From: a virus
Virus record (IMG/VR): IMGVR_UViG_3300031673_009057
Span: 1-21,671 of that record
DNA length: 21,671 bases
Strand: one strand, 5' to 3'
Below the pieces are notes generated by a model. That model was not told the DNA's origin and did not search any database. It saw only the letters and a program-made list of their open reading frames with translations. This document shows positions 7,472 through 14,991 of this stretch, in pieces. Made by a program: the position numbers and the translations under genes. Within the stretch, counting starts at the first letter, position 1. Each line of letters opens with the position of its first letter.

Positions 7472-8242
7472 ATGATTGTCCAATTTTTGGACGCGTTCAA
7501 TGATATACAAGTTAAAAGATTAGAGCCAGACAGCAGTACTGTAAGAGAGCTAATACATGTTCCAGTTAAACTTGCTGTAAAAGAAAAATTCTGGTATTGG
7601 CTACAAGAACGTAAAGACGATGAAGTGCTTCCAATGATAACTGCATGGTTGAGCACAATTGATTATGCTTCTGATAGACAAGTTAATACATTTTATGAAT
7701 TATGTACAAGCACTGATCCTGAAACCGGAACTTACGAAAAGTTCCCACATCCAACGCCATATAACTTTACTTTCTCTATGAACATTTGGTCCCTTTATCT
7801 ATCTGATATTGACCAAATACTGGAACAAATTCTGCCATTCTTCGCACCACATATTTTTATACGTATTCGTATAGATGAACTGGAGATTGAATATGATATT
7901 AAAGTTATTTTTCAAAGCTGTACACCAGAAGTAAGTCTTGAAATGGCTGACGACCAATATAGAGTAATTAACTACTCACTTGAATTTGTTGCTCAAGCCT
8001 GGTTATTTAAACCGGCTGTCACTGAAGGTGGTTTGGTAAAATGTATATATACAAATTACTCTACGACAGCAGATGCACTTGATAGATCATTAACAGATAC
8101 AACAAGTACTTTTACATCTGGTGCTTCTGGTGAGGCAACTTCTCTTTGTGGATATTACGATGAAGATGGACAATTGATTATTAATTATGAAACATTTTCA
8201 TCTGGTGAATCATCAGGAAATGCTTGTCAGGGGGTTGTATAA
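7472..8242 (+). CDS. 15: Proximal tail sheath stabiliser, T4 gp15-like (true start probably 7436)
   Basis: Motifs match T4 gp15 as I remember it: 'QILEQILPFFAPHIF' (T4 'QIVEQILPYFQPHF'), 'YSLEFVAQAWLFKP' (T4 'WSLTFEVNGWMYPP') and 'GLVKCIYTNY' (T4 'GLIRTTYTDF'). gp15 caps the upper end of the sheath and tube and binds the neck. Coordinates given use the first canonical ATG, but the conserved N terminus continues upstream in frame: 'KGYYYYEVIRKMIVQFLD', 'AFNDIQVKR' (T4 'GYFYNSSFRR', 'LFSNIQIKR'). No ATG, GTG or TTG exists there; the only plausible start is AUA at 7436, overlapping the ferritin stop as ATAA and preceded by AAGGAGAGG. From there the protein is 268 residues (T4 272). The tail of the protein is Ser/Thr/Gly-rich. 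Confidence 0.9.
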   Translation: MIVQFLDAFNDIQVKRLEPDSSTVRELIHVPVKLAVKEKFWYWLQERKDDEVLPMITAWLSTIDYASDRQVNTFYELCTSTDPETGTYEKFPHPTPYNFTFSMNIWSLYLSDIDQILEQILPFFAPHIFIRIRIDELEIEYDIKVIFQSCTPEVSLEMADDQYRVINYSLEFVAQAWLFKPAVTEGGLVKCIYTNYSTTADALDRSLTDTTSTFTSGASGEATSLCGYYDEDGQLIINYETFSSGESSGNACQGVV

Positions 8243-8763
8243 TGCCATTGATTTGTGCTGATAGTGGGTTGGTAAATTTGGGTAAGGCAACACCAAGTAA
8301 CTATGAGTTAATCATTCCAAAGATACCAACAGAAACCACAATATCCGCAATCAATCCACTCATACTAAATATTTTTAGTACTGTTATACCTAGCGTTTCT
8401 CTGGCCGAGCAAACATTAAATTACCAAGCGGCACAGACAAAACGAGGACTAGGGCCATTGGTTTATGAACAACTATCTGTTGGTTTTGTAGTTGATTCTG
8501 AATTTGCAGATTGGAAAGTTTTAGTAAAATGGATAAAGTATATAAGCGATAACTCAGAAAAAATGGCAGAGATACATAAACTCTATTCAGTAGATGCAAC
8601 ACTTGCAATCACTGATAACTATAGACAGCCACTTATGGCTATAAGATTTGTAAGCCTTTGGCCAATAACTGTAGCCGAAGTAGGATTGAGTCAAAGGGAA
8701 GGTGAGAGTCAGTTAGAATGTTCAGCGACATTTAATTACGATTACTTTTTAATAGAAGAATAA
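8242..8763 (+). CDS. Tail tube-like protein (second gp19-fold copy)
   Basis: ATG 8242 overlaps the gp15 stop (TAATG) and has CAGGGGG upstream; a TTG at 8224 is less likely. The product is 173 residues. The C-terminal part 'PLMAIRFVSLWPITVAEVGLSQREGESQLECSATFNYDYF' follows the pattern of T4 gp19 ('EIKGLWPTNVGEL' then 'QTFEVTLALDYW'), and the middle has 'FADWKVLVKWIKYISDN' like gp19 'FDDWTVTV...FVDW'. A separate gp19-like gene lies at 10702, so this is a paralogue or a related tube-fold protein such as a tail terminator or tube completion protein. Position next to gp15 favours a head-proximal role (inference). Confidence 0.65.
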   Translation: MPLICADSGLVNLGKATPSNYELIIPKIPTETTISAINPLILNIFSTVIPSVSLAEQTLNYQAAQTKRGLGPLVYEQLSVGFVVDSEFADWKVLVKWIKYISDNSEKMAEIHKLYSVDATLAITDNYRQPLMAIRFVSLWPITVAEVGLSQREGESQLECSATFNYDYFLIEE

Positions 8764-8770
8764 TAAAAAC

Positions 8771-8794
8771 GATAAATATGACTAAATATAAATA
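8771..8794 (+). promoter_or_regulatory. Late promoter(s) for the tail sheath gene
   Basis: TATAAATA at 8787-8794 is an exact T4 late consensus; GATAAATA at 8771-8778 is a near match 16 bases upstream. A start near 8800 gives a leader of about 46 nt that includes the hairpin at 8813-8832 and the Shine-Dalgarno AAGGAGG of the sheath gene. Confidence 0.7.
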
Positions 8795-8812
8795 GTAAAG
8801 TGAACAAAAGCT

Positions 8813-8832
8813 TGCCTGAGAAAATTCAGGCA
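8813..8832 (+). promoter_or_regulatory. 5'-leader hairpin before the sheath gene
   Basis: TGCCTGA (8813-8819) pairs with TCAGGCA (8826-8832) around a 6-nt loop GAAAAT. It lies between the late promoter and the strong ribosome binding site, with no T-run, so it is not a terminator. A role in stabilising an abundant mRNA is inference. Confidence 0.6.
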
Positions 8833-8846
8833 TAAGGAGGAAAGAA

Positions 8847-10649
8847 ATGGCACTATACTTAAGCCCACTAGTAGACGTCAATGAGATTGACCTGTCTACT
8901 ACAATTCCAGCTGTGGCAACCTCCATAGGTGTATTGGTTTTAAGAAATACATGGAAAGGTCCGGAACTAAAAAGACAACTAGTAAATAATATAGATGAGT
9001 TGATTGAGATATTTGGTGAACCAGAAGACGTCTCATATCAAGATATTTTTTCTGGTATAGGATTCTTGAAATATGGTATTAATTTGTATTGCACAAGAGC
9101 ATTAGCTCCAAGTGCTACATTTGCTGGTCTGTATGGAAATACAGCATCAGCAGGAACATTAACCCAGTATACCTCTGGTAATGCTTATCAATTAAGTGAT
9201 TTCGCATCAGAAGACTCCGATGAGTTCAATAACGAAAGCACTGTATTTGACGCGGGCAGACCAGACTTTGGAGCCGAAGGTTCTTATATAGCAAAGGACA
9301 GAGGTGAATATGGTAACTACGTACAAATAGCTTATATAGGCAGAAATGTCTATAACGGTGTTAGAGCTGGATCAACAGCTATATCATTAGGAATATCATC
9401 AACGCTTTATGATGATATTGCTGATATTGATAAACCTTTTAATACTGACACTAGCGGTTTAAAACAATTCTTAGTAATTGTAAGAACAGCACAACAAGAA
9501 GACCTAAATCTAAATCCTATTCCTTATCAAGTAGTCGAAAGTCATTTAGTATCAACGGACCCAAGAGCAATTGACGATGGAGGTCAAAACACTTATGCGC
9601 CAATCTGGATAAACTTAGTTTCTGAATATATCAGAATGGCTGCATCACAAGCCGCGGGATTTAATAATAAAAATATGAGTGCTATTTACACCGCCAACTA
9701 CACAAATATGGGTGGAGGAGTAAGAAACCAAGGAGATTCTGTAACTGACGCTGATATTATAGAAGCTTATGAGTTATACTGTGACCCAGAAGTAGTGGAT
9801 GTTAACATCTTTATTGATGGCGCCAAATCAACAACTGTTCAAACAGAAATCGCGGCTATTTGTGAGAATAGAGCAGATGCAATGGCCTGTCTTGACGTAC
9901 CATACTCACTAGTAGTATTTAATAAAGGAAATGAAGCAACAGATTGCAGAGATTTTAGACTTGGTCAACATAGTACTTATAACTTAAATCTAAATACAAG
10001 TTATGCAGCACTATATGCTCAATGGCTAAATGTATATGATAAATGGAATGCAGTATACCGTTGGGTACCATCTTCAGGATACGCAGCAGGAATCTTTGCG
10101 AATACAGACGACGTAACTGATCCTTGGTTCGCACCTGCAGGACTCAACAGAGGTATTCTAAATAACGTTAGAAAGCTAGCTTGGAATCCAACCCTTGGTG
10201 AAAGAGACATTCTTTACAAAAACGGTTTGAATCCAATTGTATCATTCGCTGGACAAGGAAAAGTTGTCTGGGGTCAAAAAGATATGCTAGATAAAAATTC
10301 TGCTTTTAACAGAATTAATGTTAGAAGATTGTTTATGATTATAGGAAAATCAGTATCAACAGCATTGAAGTACTTCCTATTTGAACCAAATGACTCATTC
10401 ACAAGGTTACAAATCATCAACATGACTGATCCTTTCCTTAGAGATATTAAGGGTAGAAGAGGAATCTACGACTACTTGATCGTTTGTGATGAAAGAAATA
10501 ACACACCAGAAAGAATAGATAGAAACGAATTATGGTGTGATATTTATATCAAACCTACAAGAGCAGCAGAATTTATAGTACTTAACTTGATTGCTACTAA
10601 AACTGGAGCATCATTCACAGAATTAGTGGCAGCATCATCACCACAATAA
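8847..10649 (+). CDS. 18: Contractile tail sheath protein, T4 gp18-like
   Basis: The product is 600 residues (T4 gp18 659). The N terminus 'ALYLSPLVDVNEIDLSTTIPAVATSIGVLVLRNTWKGP', then 'FSGIGFLKYGINLYCTRAL', is typical of myovirus sheath monomers, as is the C-terminal domain 'NAVYRWVPSSGYAAGIFA..D' through 'LNPIVSFAGQGKVVWGQK', 'INVRRLFMIIGKSV', 'FEPND...R' and 'DIYIKPTRAAEFIVLNLIATKTGASF'. The sheath polymerises around the tube and contracts to drive injection. The start has AAGGAGGAAAGAA directly upstream, the strongest site in the window, fitting high expression. It has its own late promoter and leader hairpin. Confidence 0.97.
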   Translation: MALYLSPLVDVNEIDLSTTIPAVATSIGVLVLRNTWKGPELKRQLVNNIDELIEIFGEPEDVSYQDIFSGIGFLKYGINLYCTRALAPSATFAGLYGNTASAGTLTQYTSGNAYQLSDFASEDSDEFNNESTVFDAGRPDFGAEGSYIAKDRGEYGNYVQIAYIGRNVYNGVRAGSTAISLGISSTLYDDIADIDKPFNTDTSGLKQFLVIVRTAQQEDLNLNPIPYQVVESHLVSTDPRAIDDGGQNTYAPIWINLVSEYIRMAASQAAGFNNKNMSAIYTANYTNMGGGVRNQGDSVTDADIIEAYELYCDPEVVDVNIFIDGAKSTTVQTEIAAICENRADAMACLDVPYSLVVFNKGNEATDCRDFRLGQHSTYNLNLNTSYAALYAQWLNVYDKWNAVYRWVPSSGYAAGIFANTDDVTDPWFAPAGLNRGILNNVRKLAWNPTLGERDILYKNGLNPIVSFAGQGKVVWGQKDMLDKNSAFNRINVRRLFMIIGKSVSTALKYFLFEPNDSFTRLQIINMTDPFLRDIKGRRGIYDYLIVCDERNNTPERIDRNELWCDIYIKPTRAAEFIVLNLIATKTGASFTELVAASSPQ

Positions 10650-10688
10650 TAAATAGGGGGGAGAGTACTCCCCCCAAAGTAATAAATA
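10648..10688 (+). promoter_or_regulatory. GC-rich hairpin flanked by two late-promoter-like boxes
   Basis: AATAAATA at 10648-10655 overlaps the sheath stop. An 8-bp stem follows: GGGGGGAG (10656-10663) with CTCCCCCC (10668-10675), loop AGTA. A second AATAAATA lies at 10681-10688, directly before AGGAG. The hairpin lacks a T-run, so it is a weak terminator or an mRNA processing/stability element between the sheath and tube genes. The boxes differ from the T4 consensus at the first base. Confidence 0.6.
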
Positions 10689-10701
10689 GGAGCAAAATAA
10701 A

Positions 10702-11256
10702 ATGCCATCATTAGATAGTTTCAATATTGAAAAATTCAAAGCGAAGTTTGGAGATGGAGCAAAAGGTTCGCTGTTCTATTTTCAGCCTCAGTGGCCAGGG
10801 GGTGTACAAACCTCATTGAGTCCAGAGGATGTTGTTTACTTAGTTAAAACAGCAACGATTCCAAATACTGTCCTTGAAGAAGCGACTGTACAATGGCAAG
10901 GATTTGATTACAAATATGCAACAAAGCATACATATGCCGATCTAGCAGTAACCTTCTATGTAGACTTACAGGCAAAAGTAAGAATGTTATTTGAAAATTG
11001 GTCAAACTTAGTTCATAATCCTTTAACAAATGAATACTCAACAACGAATGAGTATATGATGGACCAAAAACTGCAAATGGTTGGTTACCAAGGCCAGACA
11101 ATCATGGAATTTACCATGCATCACGCATATCCAAAAGAAGTTGGAACAATTGCTATGGACTATGCTACAAATGACTATATTACATTCGATGTAACTTTTT
11201 CATACCTATATCATACAATATCATTCAATGAGTCAGGTGGAGCAGTAAACGTATAA
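10702..11256 (+). CDS. 19: Tail tube protein, T4 gp19-like
   Basis: The product is 184 residues (T4 gp19 163). It follows the sheath gene as in T4. Features of the tube fold: 'VKTATIPNTVLEEATVQWQGFDYKYATKHTYADLAVTFYVD', 'VRMLFENWSNLVHNP', and a C-terminal beta region 'TMHHAYPKEVGTIAMDYATNDYITFDVTFSYLYHTI' (gp19 family: '..A.P..I..I.L.....I..F.VTFSYDYW'). It forms the inner tube of stacked hexamers through which DNA passes. The start has AGGAG upstream. A related tube-like protein is encoded at 8242. Confidence 0.85.
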   Translation: MPSLDSFNIEKFKAKFGDGAKGSLFYFQPQWPGGVQTSLSPEDVVYLVKTATIPNTVLEEATVQWQGFDYKYATKHTYADLAVTFYVDLQAKVRMLFENWSNLVHNPLTNEYSTTNEYMMDQKLQMVGYQGQTIMEFTMHHAYPKEVGTIAMDYATNDYITFDVTFSYLYHTISFNESGGAVNV

Positions 11257-11264
11257 AATAAATA
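11257..11264 (+). promoter_or_regulatory. Late-promoter-like box before the gp26-like gene
   Basis: AATAAATA follows the tube stop codon at once. With T4 geometry the start would be near 11270, 8 nt from the ATG at 11278, leaving little of the GAGG Shine-Dalgarno in the mRNA. The match is one base off the consensus and could be chance. Confidence 0.4.
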
Positions 11265-11277
11265 AGTGAGGTAAAAA

Positions 11278-12039
11278 ATGTCAGAACAACAGCATCATCA
11301 AGCAAAGTTCCGTAGTATACTTAATGTATATAGTTTCACTTGTGAGCTACCAGGAACAGGTGAAGAAGTAGAATTTAAACCACTAACAACCGGACAACTA
11401 AAAAGGCTTTTAACATATGAAAATGAAAAAAATCCAGCTATTCAAGAAAATGCAATAGATGAAATAATTAACTCAGCCATTATAACAAAGGGCATGTCGT
11501 CACAAAAAATGTTTCTTGAAGATAGATTTTTCTTCTTAATCCAAGTAAGAAAGAAATCAAAAGGTGAAGTAATTGAATTTACTAATGACTGCGAGGAATG
11601 CAAATCTCAAAGCCTTATTAGAATGAGTTTAGATGATTTACCAATTATAAAAAGGAAAGAAGAAGAAGTATATGACTTAGATTTAAACGATGGAATAAAA
11701 ATCAAATTAAAACACATAACTCGTGGAGAACAAAGACAAATTAATCCTCGAGCTTTCAAAGGGCTATCTGAAACACAAATGCATGCTGAGATGCAATTAT
11801 ACACAAATGCACTTGGTATAGAATCAGTAACAACACCAGATTTTGGTGAAGAAACTGAATTAACTATAGAAGATAGAAAGTTCTTAATAGAAAATATACC
11901 AACAAATGAGTATCAAAAAATATTGGATTGGTATGAACAAAACTTTTTTGGAATTAAATTTGAAACCCAATTTAGTTGCATTCACTGTCGCCACACAGAA
12001 AAAATTAATATACCAATGGAACAGGCTTTTTTTTTCTAA
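11278..12039 (+). CDS. 26: Baseplate hub / tail assembly protein, T4 gp26-like
   Basis: The product is 253 residues. The N-terminal 'CELPGTGEEVEFKPLTTGQLKRLL' matches the start of the T4 baseplate family (gp26/gp51; Pfam T4_baseplate), where 'K.LT..Q...L' is typical. Two CxxC pairs, 'CEECKSQS' (about residues 103-106) and 'CIHCRHTEK' near the C terminus, could bind one zinc ion. The gene lies exactly where lambda-like and Mu-like phages place their frameshifted tail assembly chaperone: between tube and tape measure. It ends in '...MEQAFFF' on a run of nine T, from which a -1 shift enters the next ORF (12027-12221). Family membership is from memory; a chaperone role is inference. Confidence 0.7.
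   Translation: MSEQQHHQAKFRSILNVYSFTCELPGTGEEVEFKPLTTGQLKRLLTYENEKNPAIQENAIDEIINSAIITKGMSSQKMFLEDRFFFLIQVRKKSKGEVIEFTNDCEECKSQSLIRMSLDDLPIIKRKEEEVYDLDLNDGIKIKLKHITRGEQRQINPRAFKGLSETQMHAEMQLYTNALGIESVTTPDFGEETELTIEDRKFLIENIPTNEYQKILDWYEQNFFGIKFETQFSCIHCRHTEKINIPMEQAFFF
12027..12036 (+). promoter_or_regulatory. Candidate programmed -1 frameshift site
   Basis: Nine T followed by C are read in the gp26-like frame as GCT TTT TTT TTC TAA. This contains T-TTT-TTT and T-TTT-TTC, canonical X-XXY-YYZ slippery heptamers. A -1 slip avoids the stop three bases later and enters the frame of the ORF that runs to 12221. No strong downstream pseudoknot is obvious. Confidence 0.6.
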
Positions 12040-12044
12040 TCAAA

Positions 12045-12221
12045 ATGTTTGAAACATCTATTGATAGGATAATTGATGATCAATACTGGTTATCAAGAAG
12101 AGCTAATATTAGTGTATCTGAATCAAATGAAATGGCTGAGTTTGAACGATTGTTTTTTGTTAGTCTACTTCTTAGGGATATTAAAGAAGAAAGAGAATCA
12201 TATGAAGGATTAAGTAATTAA
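12045..12221 (+). CDS. Small ORF, likely -1 frameshift extension of the gp26-like protein
   Basis: From ATG 12045 it encodes 58 residues: 'MFETSIDRIIDDQYWLSRRA', then a helical segment 'MAEFERLFFVSLLLRDIKEERE'. The codons directly upstream in this frame are open (TTT TTT TTT CTA ATC AAA ATG), so a -1 slip on the T run would fuse about 61 residues to the gp26-like protein. There is no Shine-Dalgarno before 12045 (T run, then CTAATCAAA), unlike most plus-strand genes here. This arrangement is like the lambda gpG/gpGT and Mu tail assembly chaperones that precede the tape measure gene. Independent initiation cannot be excluded. Confidence 0.7.
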   Translation: MFETSIDRIIDDQYWLSRRANISVSESNEMAEFERLFFVSLLLRDIKEERESYEGLSN

Positions 12222-12229
12222 GAGCTCAC

Positions 12230-12244
12230 TTAGCCAATGGCTAA
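12230..12244 (+). other. Short hairpin upstream of the terminator
   Basis: TTAGCC (12230-12235) pairs with GGCTAA (12239-12244) around a 3-nt loop AAT. It has no T tail and stands just before the main terminator, so it may be a pause or protection element. Confidence 0.4.
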
Positions 12245-12250
12245 TGGATC

Positions 12251-12285
12251 AAAAGGTCTCAAGACTCTACTTGAGACCTTTTTTT
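12251..12285 (+). terminator. Rho-independent terminator before the tape measure gene
   Basis: A 13-bp perfect stem pairs AAAAGGTCTCAAG (12251-12263) with CTTGAGACCTTTT (12270-12282), loop ACTCTA, followed by more T residues. It ends the sheath-tube-gp26 transcript and separates these abundant products from the tape measure gene. No clear late box lies between it and 12299, so the tape measure may depend on readthrough. Confidence 0.9.
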
Positions 12286-12298
12286 ATTAGAGGACTAT

Positions 12299-14029
12299 AT
12301 GGTAATGCAAGACACTGGAATACAAGAACTTAATAAATCTGTTAAACAGATAGTAAAATCACTATCTATTGGAGTGAGTCCGGCTGACGCGAAAAGGATT
12401 GCAGACATGGAATACGAAACTGCAAAACAAGAAAAAGACAATATTGAAAAGAAAAAATCACAGCAATCCAAAGATGGAAAGTTCTGGTCAGATAACATAA
12501 AAACATGGACTCAGCTCGGTAAGTTTATGACAAAAGGAACAAAGGATTGGTTTGCTAAACAAATGAAAGCCACAGGTTTACTAGGCAGTACATTGAGAAT
12601 GGGTGCTAATATATGGAACAATTTAAATGAACACATAATTAAAAATCTTAGAAATGCTTTTAGTTCTATTACCAGTCATGTTAAAGAAGTACTTGGTCCC
12701 GTAGCTGAGGCATTTGAAGCTGTTAAAAATTTATTTTCGGGTGTATTCAAATTCTTTAAAGGTACAATTATGGGAATTGGAGCCAAAGTAAAACCAGAAG
12801 ATAAATTCAGAAACAAAATGCTTCAAAAAATATTAGATATTAATAAAAAGCAGTGGAGTCACATTATAGGAGGTAAAAAAGGAGCGTTCGTAGATAGTCT
12901 TAGTAATAAAGAAAAACCAAAGGGATGGTGGAAATTCTTGCTAATATTAGGTATTATTCTAGCAGCAGCACTCGGCGCTGCAGTAAGAAAATTTATACTT
13001 CCATTTGAGATCGCAGGAAAGTTTATAAGTGGGCCATTTATAAAATTTTTTAAATGGCTTGGTAAAATTGGTAGAGTATTTTTGACAATTATCAAAAATA
13101 CTAAAACAGGCGGAAAAATTTTTGGAGCAATAGGTAAGCTTTTTGGATGGCTCGGAAAGTTATTTGCACCTATTGTTAAAATAGTAAGAACAGTTATAGG
13201 ATTCTTTAAAACACTAGCGCCTGCAGCAGGTATATTAGCCAAACTAGGTAGAGCGTTTATGGTTGGATTTAAAATCCTTGGTTGGCCTTTAACAATAATC
13301 ATGGGTATATATGACTTCATAAAAGGTTTCATAGAAACTGAAGGAACTTTATGGGATAAAATAAAGGGAGGATTTATGGCGGCATTAATGGGATTCATAG
13401 AACTGCCAGTTAGATTTATCTCTTGGCTAATTGAAAAAGTAGCAGGATTTTTTGGTATAGAAATAACTGGATTGGCAGATGGCATATTAGGTTGGATAAA
13501 AAATATGTTTGATAAACTTCTTGACTTGGTGGGGAACCTTCCTTTAATCTCTTTTCTAGTAGGATTCTTTAGTACTGAAGGCACATTCATGGAGAAGTTA
13601 AAAGGTGGATTCAATAATATGGTAAAAGGACTAATTACATTATTTGCTAATATATGGAACTTTGTAGTAGACCTTGCTTATAAACTTCTTCCAGACTGGA
13701 TAGTAAATAAAATTGGTCTCAAAAAAATGGAGGTTCCCGGACAAACAGTAGATACAGGAGGATCAACATCAGACGCAGAGAGCAAGAACAAAGAAGCACA
13801 ATCAGCTGCTAGGAAAAAAGAAAAAGAAGATATGATAAAGATAATGGATGAACAAAAAAAACTTGCAAAAGCACAACTAGATGCAACAAAAGCCGCTGGT
13901 GCTTCAGCTGCTGCTATGGGTGGACAAGGTGGACAAGGTGGACAAGGTGGTGGAGATATACCACAGATACCAGATGAAGTAGACAACTGGGGAGTCACTT
14001 CGAAAAATTATGATATGGAGATGAGTTAA
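12299..14029 (+). CDS. Tape measure / baseplate hub protein, T4 gp29-like
   Basis: The product is 576 residues (T4 gp29 590). It sets tail length and lies extended inside the tube. The N-terminal 60 residues are helical and Lys-rich; a hydrophobic segment 'FLLILGIILAAALGAAV' lies at about 215-232; the centre is rich in Gly, Phe, Trp and Lys amphipathic repeats. Two related blocks about 79 residues apart ('GFIETEGTLWDKIKGGF' at about 343 and 'GFFSTEGTFMEKLKGGF' at about 422) show internal duplication. The C terminus has a charged coiled-coil stretch, then Ala-rich and GGQ repeats. This repeated hydrophobic make-up and the position after the tube and chaperone-like genes fit a tape measure. The start is ATG 12299 (AGAGGA upstream); ATG 12305 is possible. 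Confidence 0.7.
   Translation: MVMQDTGIQELNKSVKQIVKSLSIGVSPADAKRIADMEYETAKQEKDNIEKKKSQQSKDGKFWSDNIKTWTQLGKFMTKGTKDWFAKQMKATGLLGSTLRMGANIWNNLNEHIIKNLRNAFSSITSHVKEVLGPVAEAFEAVKNLFSGVFKFFKGTIMGIGAKVKPEDKFRNKMLQKILDINKKQWSHIIGGKKGAFVDSLSNKEKPKGWWKFLLILGIILAAALGAAVRKFILPFEIAGKFISGPFIKFFKWLGKIGRVFLTIIKNTKTGGKIFGAIGKLFGWLGKLFAPIVKIVRTVIGFFKTLAPAAGILAKLGRAFMVGFKILGWPLTIIMGIYDFIKGFIETEGTLWDKIKGGFMAALMGFIELPVRFISWLIEKVAGFFGIEITGLADGILGWIKNMFDKLLDLVGNLPLISFLVGFFSTEGTFMEKLKGGFNNMVKGLITLFANIWNFVVDLAYKLLPDWIVNKIGLKKMEVPGQTVDTGGSTSDAESKNKEAQSAARKKEKEDMIKIMDEQKKLAKAQLDATKAAGASAAAMGGQGGQGGQGGGDIPQIPDEVDNWGVTSKNYDMEMS
13919..13952 (+). repeat. Tandem 9-bp repeat coding for GGQ
   Basis: GGACAAGGT is repeated three times in frame, giving 'MGGQGGQGGQGGGD' near the C terminus of the tape measure protein. 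It is probably a flexible linker and prone to copy-number change by slippage. Confidence 0.85.
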
Positions 14030-14991
14030 TGGCGAACAATGATTTATTTGTATTTAAACCAGGTGAGATAGTTAGAAGACCTTATAAGTTATTACCTTAT
14101 GGATCACCAGAGTGGCAGAATAATGCTACATGGTTTCAAATTAAAGCAAGAAAAATATCCAACCAAAATACTTCTGGCAGAGGCGGCACACTCGCTGCTG
14201 GTGAAGAAGGAGCGACATTTATTTTTCTAGCACCAAAATCATTTGCAGAAGATATTGGTCACACATGGGAGGAATATGAATCAATGGCTTCAAGGCTGGC
14301 TAATAAAGTAAGAGATGCCGCAAAATTAGGTGCAGACATATCTGCACTAACAAATTCTAATATTGATGTAGCTACCATAGCTACATCATTTTCAGCAACC
14401 AATGCCGCAACAGCCGCTTCGGATCTAGCAAGAACAGCATATAATTCAGTTGCTGGAAGTAATATTCCAAAAGTAAAAATTGATACTCCTTTATATTATT
14501 CAGGTTCAACAAGAAGACAACTAACCGTTGACGTTGAATTAATAGCTGAGTCAAGAAAAACATTAAAAAATGATGTTTTAGATATAGTACAAGACCTTAT
14601 GAGATATTCATCACCAGGTATGAGTTCAAGAAGTGCAGTTGATATTGAGTTTCCATATTACTTTGAAGTTAAACTTCTTCCAACAGAAGGAATTAAATAC
14701 ACCACTGCTGCTCTTATAGCGGTTCAACCAACATACGGTGAACCATGGATCAATGGATATCCAACTCATTGTAAATTACAATTAACTTTTAAAGATATTT
14801 CTCCATTGTTCCGTAAGACAATCACTCATGGTTCTATTATCCGTGTTATTGGTGGTAGTAATAATGCTCGAGCAGGACAAACACCTACAAATCCAGGACC
14901 TTATAGACAAGCAACAAATTCTCAAAAAGCAAAAGCATCGTTTGATGCTGATACAATAAAAAGACAGGAAGAATCCGGTAATAGGCGTTAA
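14029..14991 (+). CDS. Baseplate tube cap, T4 gp48/gp54-like
   Basis: The product is 320 residues (T4 gp54 320, gp48 364). The start overlaps the tape measure stop (TAATG), with GGAG upstream; in T4 gene 29 is likewise followed by 48 and 54. The middle is Ala/Thr-rich ('ATIATSFSATNAATAASDL'). The C-terminal half has a tube-like beta pattern: 'YYSGSTRRQLTVDVELIAES', 'DVLDIVQDLMRYSSPG', 'IEFPYYFEVKLLPTEGI', 'YGEPWINGYPTHCKLQLTF', 'PLFRKTI'. Such proteins join baseplate hub and tube. I cannot separate gp48 from gp54; order favours gp48, length favours gp54. Its stop overlaps a minus-strand gene end (convergent). Confidence 0.6.
   Translation: MANNDLFVFKPGEIVRRPYKLLPYGSPEWQNNATWFQIKARKISNQNTSGRGGTLAAGEEGATFIFLAPKSFAEDIGHTWEEYESMASRLANKVRDAAKLGADISALTNSNIDVATIATSFSATNAATAASDLARTAYNSVAGSNIPKVKIDTPLYYSGSTRRQLTVDVELIAESRKTLKNDVLDIVQDLMRYSSPGMSSRSAVDIEFPYYFEVKLLPTEGIKYTTAALIAVQPTYGEPWINGYPTHCKLQLTFKDISPLFRKTITHGSIIRVIGGSNNARAGQTPTNPGPYRQATNSQKAKASFDADTIKRQEESGNRR

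Noticed and set aside
12859-13614. 251-aa open frame on the minus strand opposite the tape measure gene
   Set aside because: It is the antisense of a low-complexity, Lys/Phe/Gly-rich coding region; its Pro/Ile/Asn-rich product looks like a reverse-frame artefact and no ribosome binding site fits.
13919-13952. CRISPR-like repeat array
   Set aside because: The 9-bp units are in-frame coding repeats without spacers; no repeat-spacer structure exists anywhere in the window.
13678-13998. 106-aa minus-strand frame rich in CPPCPP and Ser
   Set aside because: It mirrors the GGQ and Ala repeats of the tape measure C terminus and is not a real Cys/Pro-rich protein.
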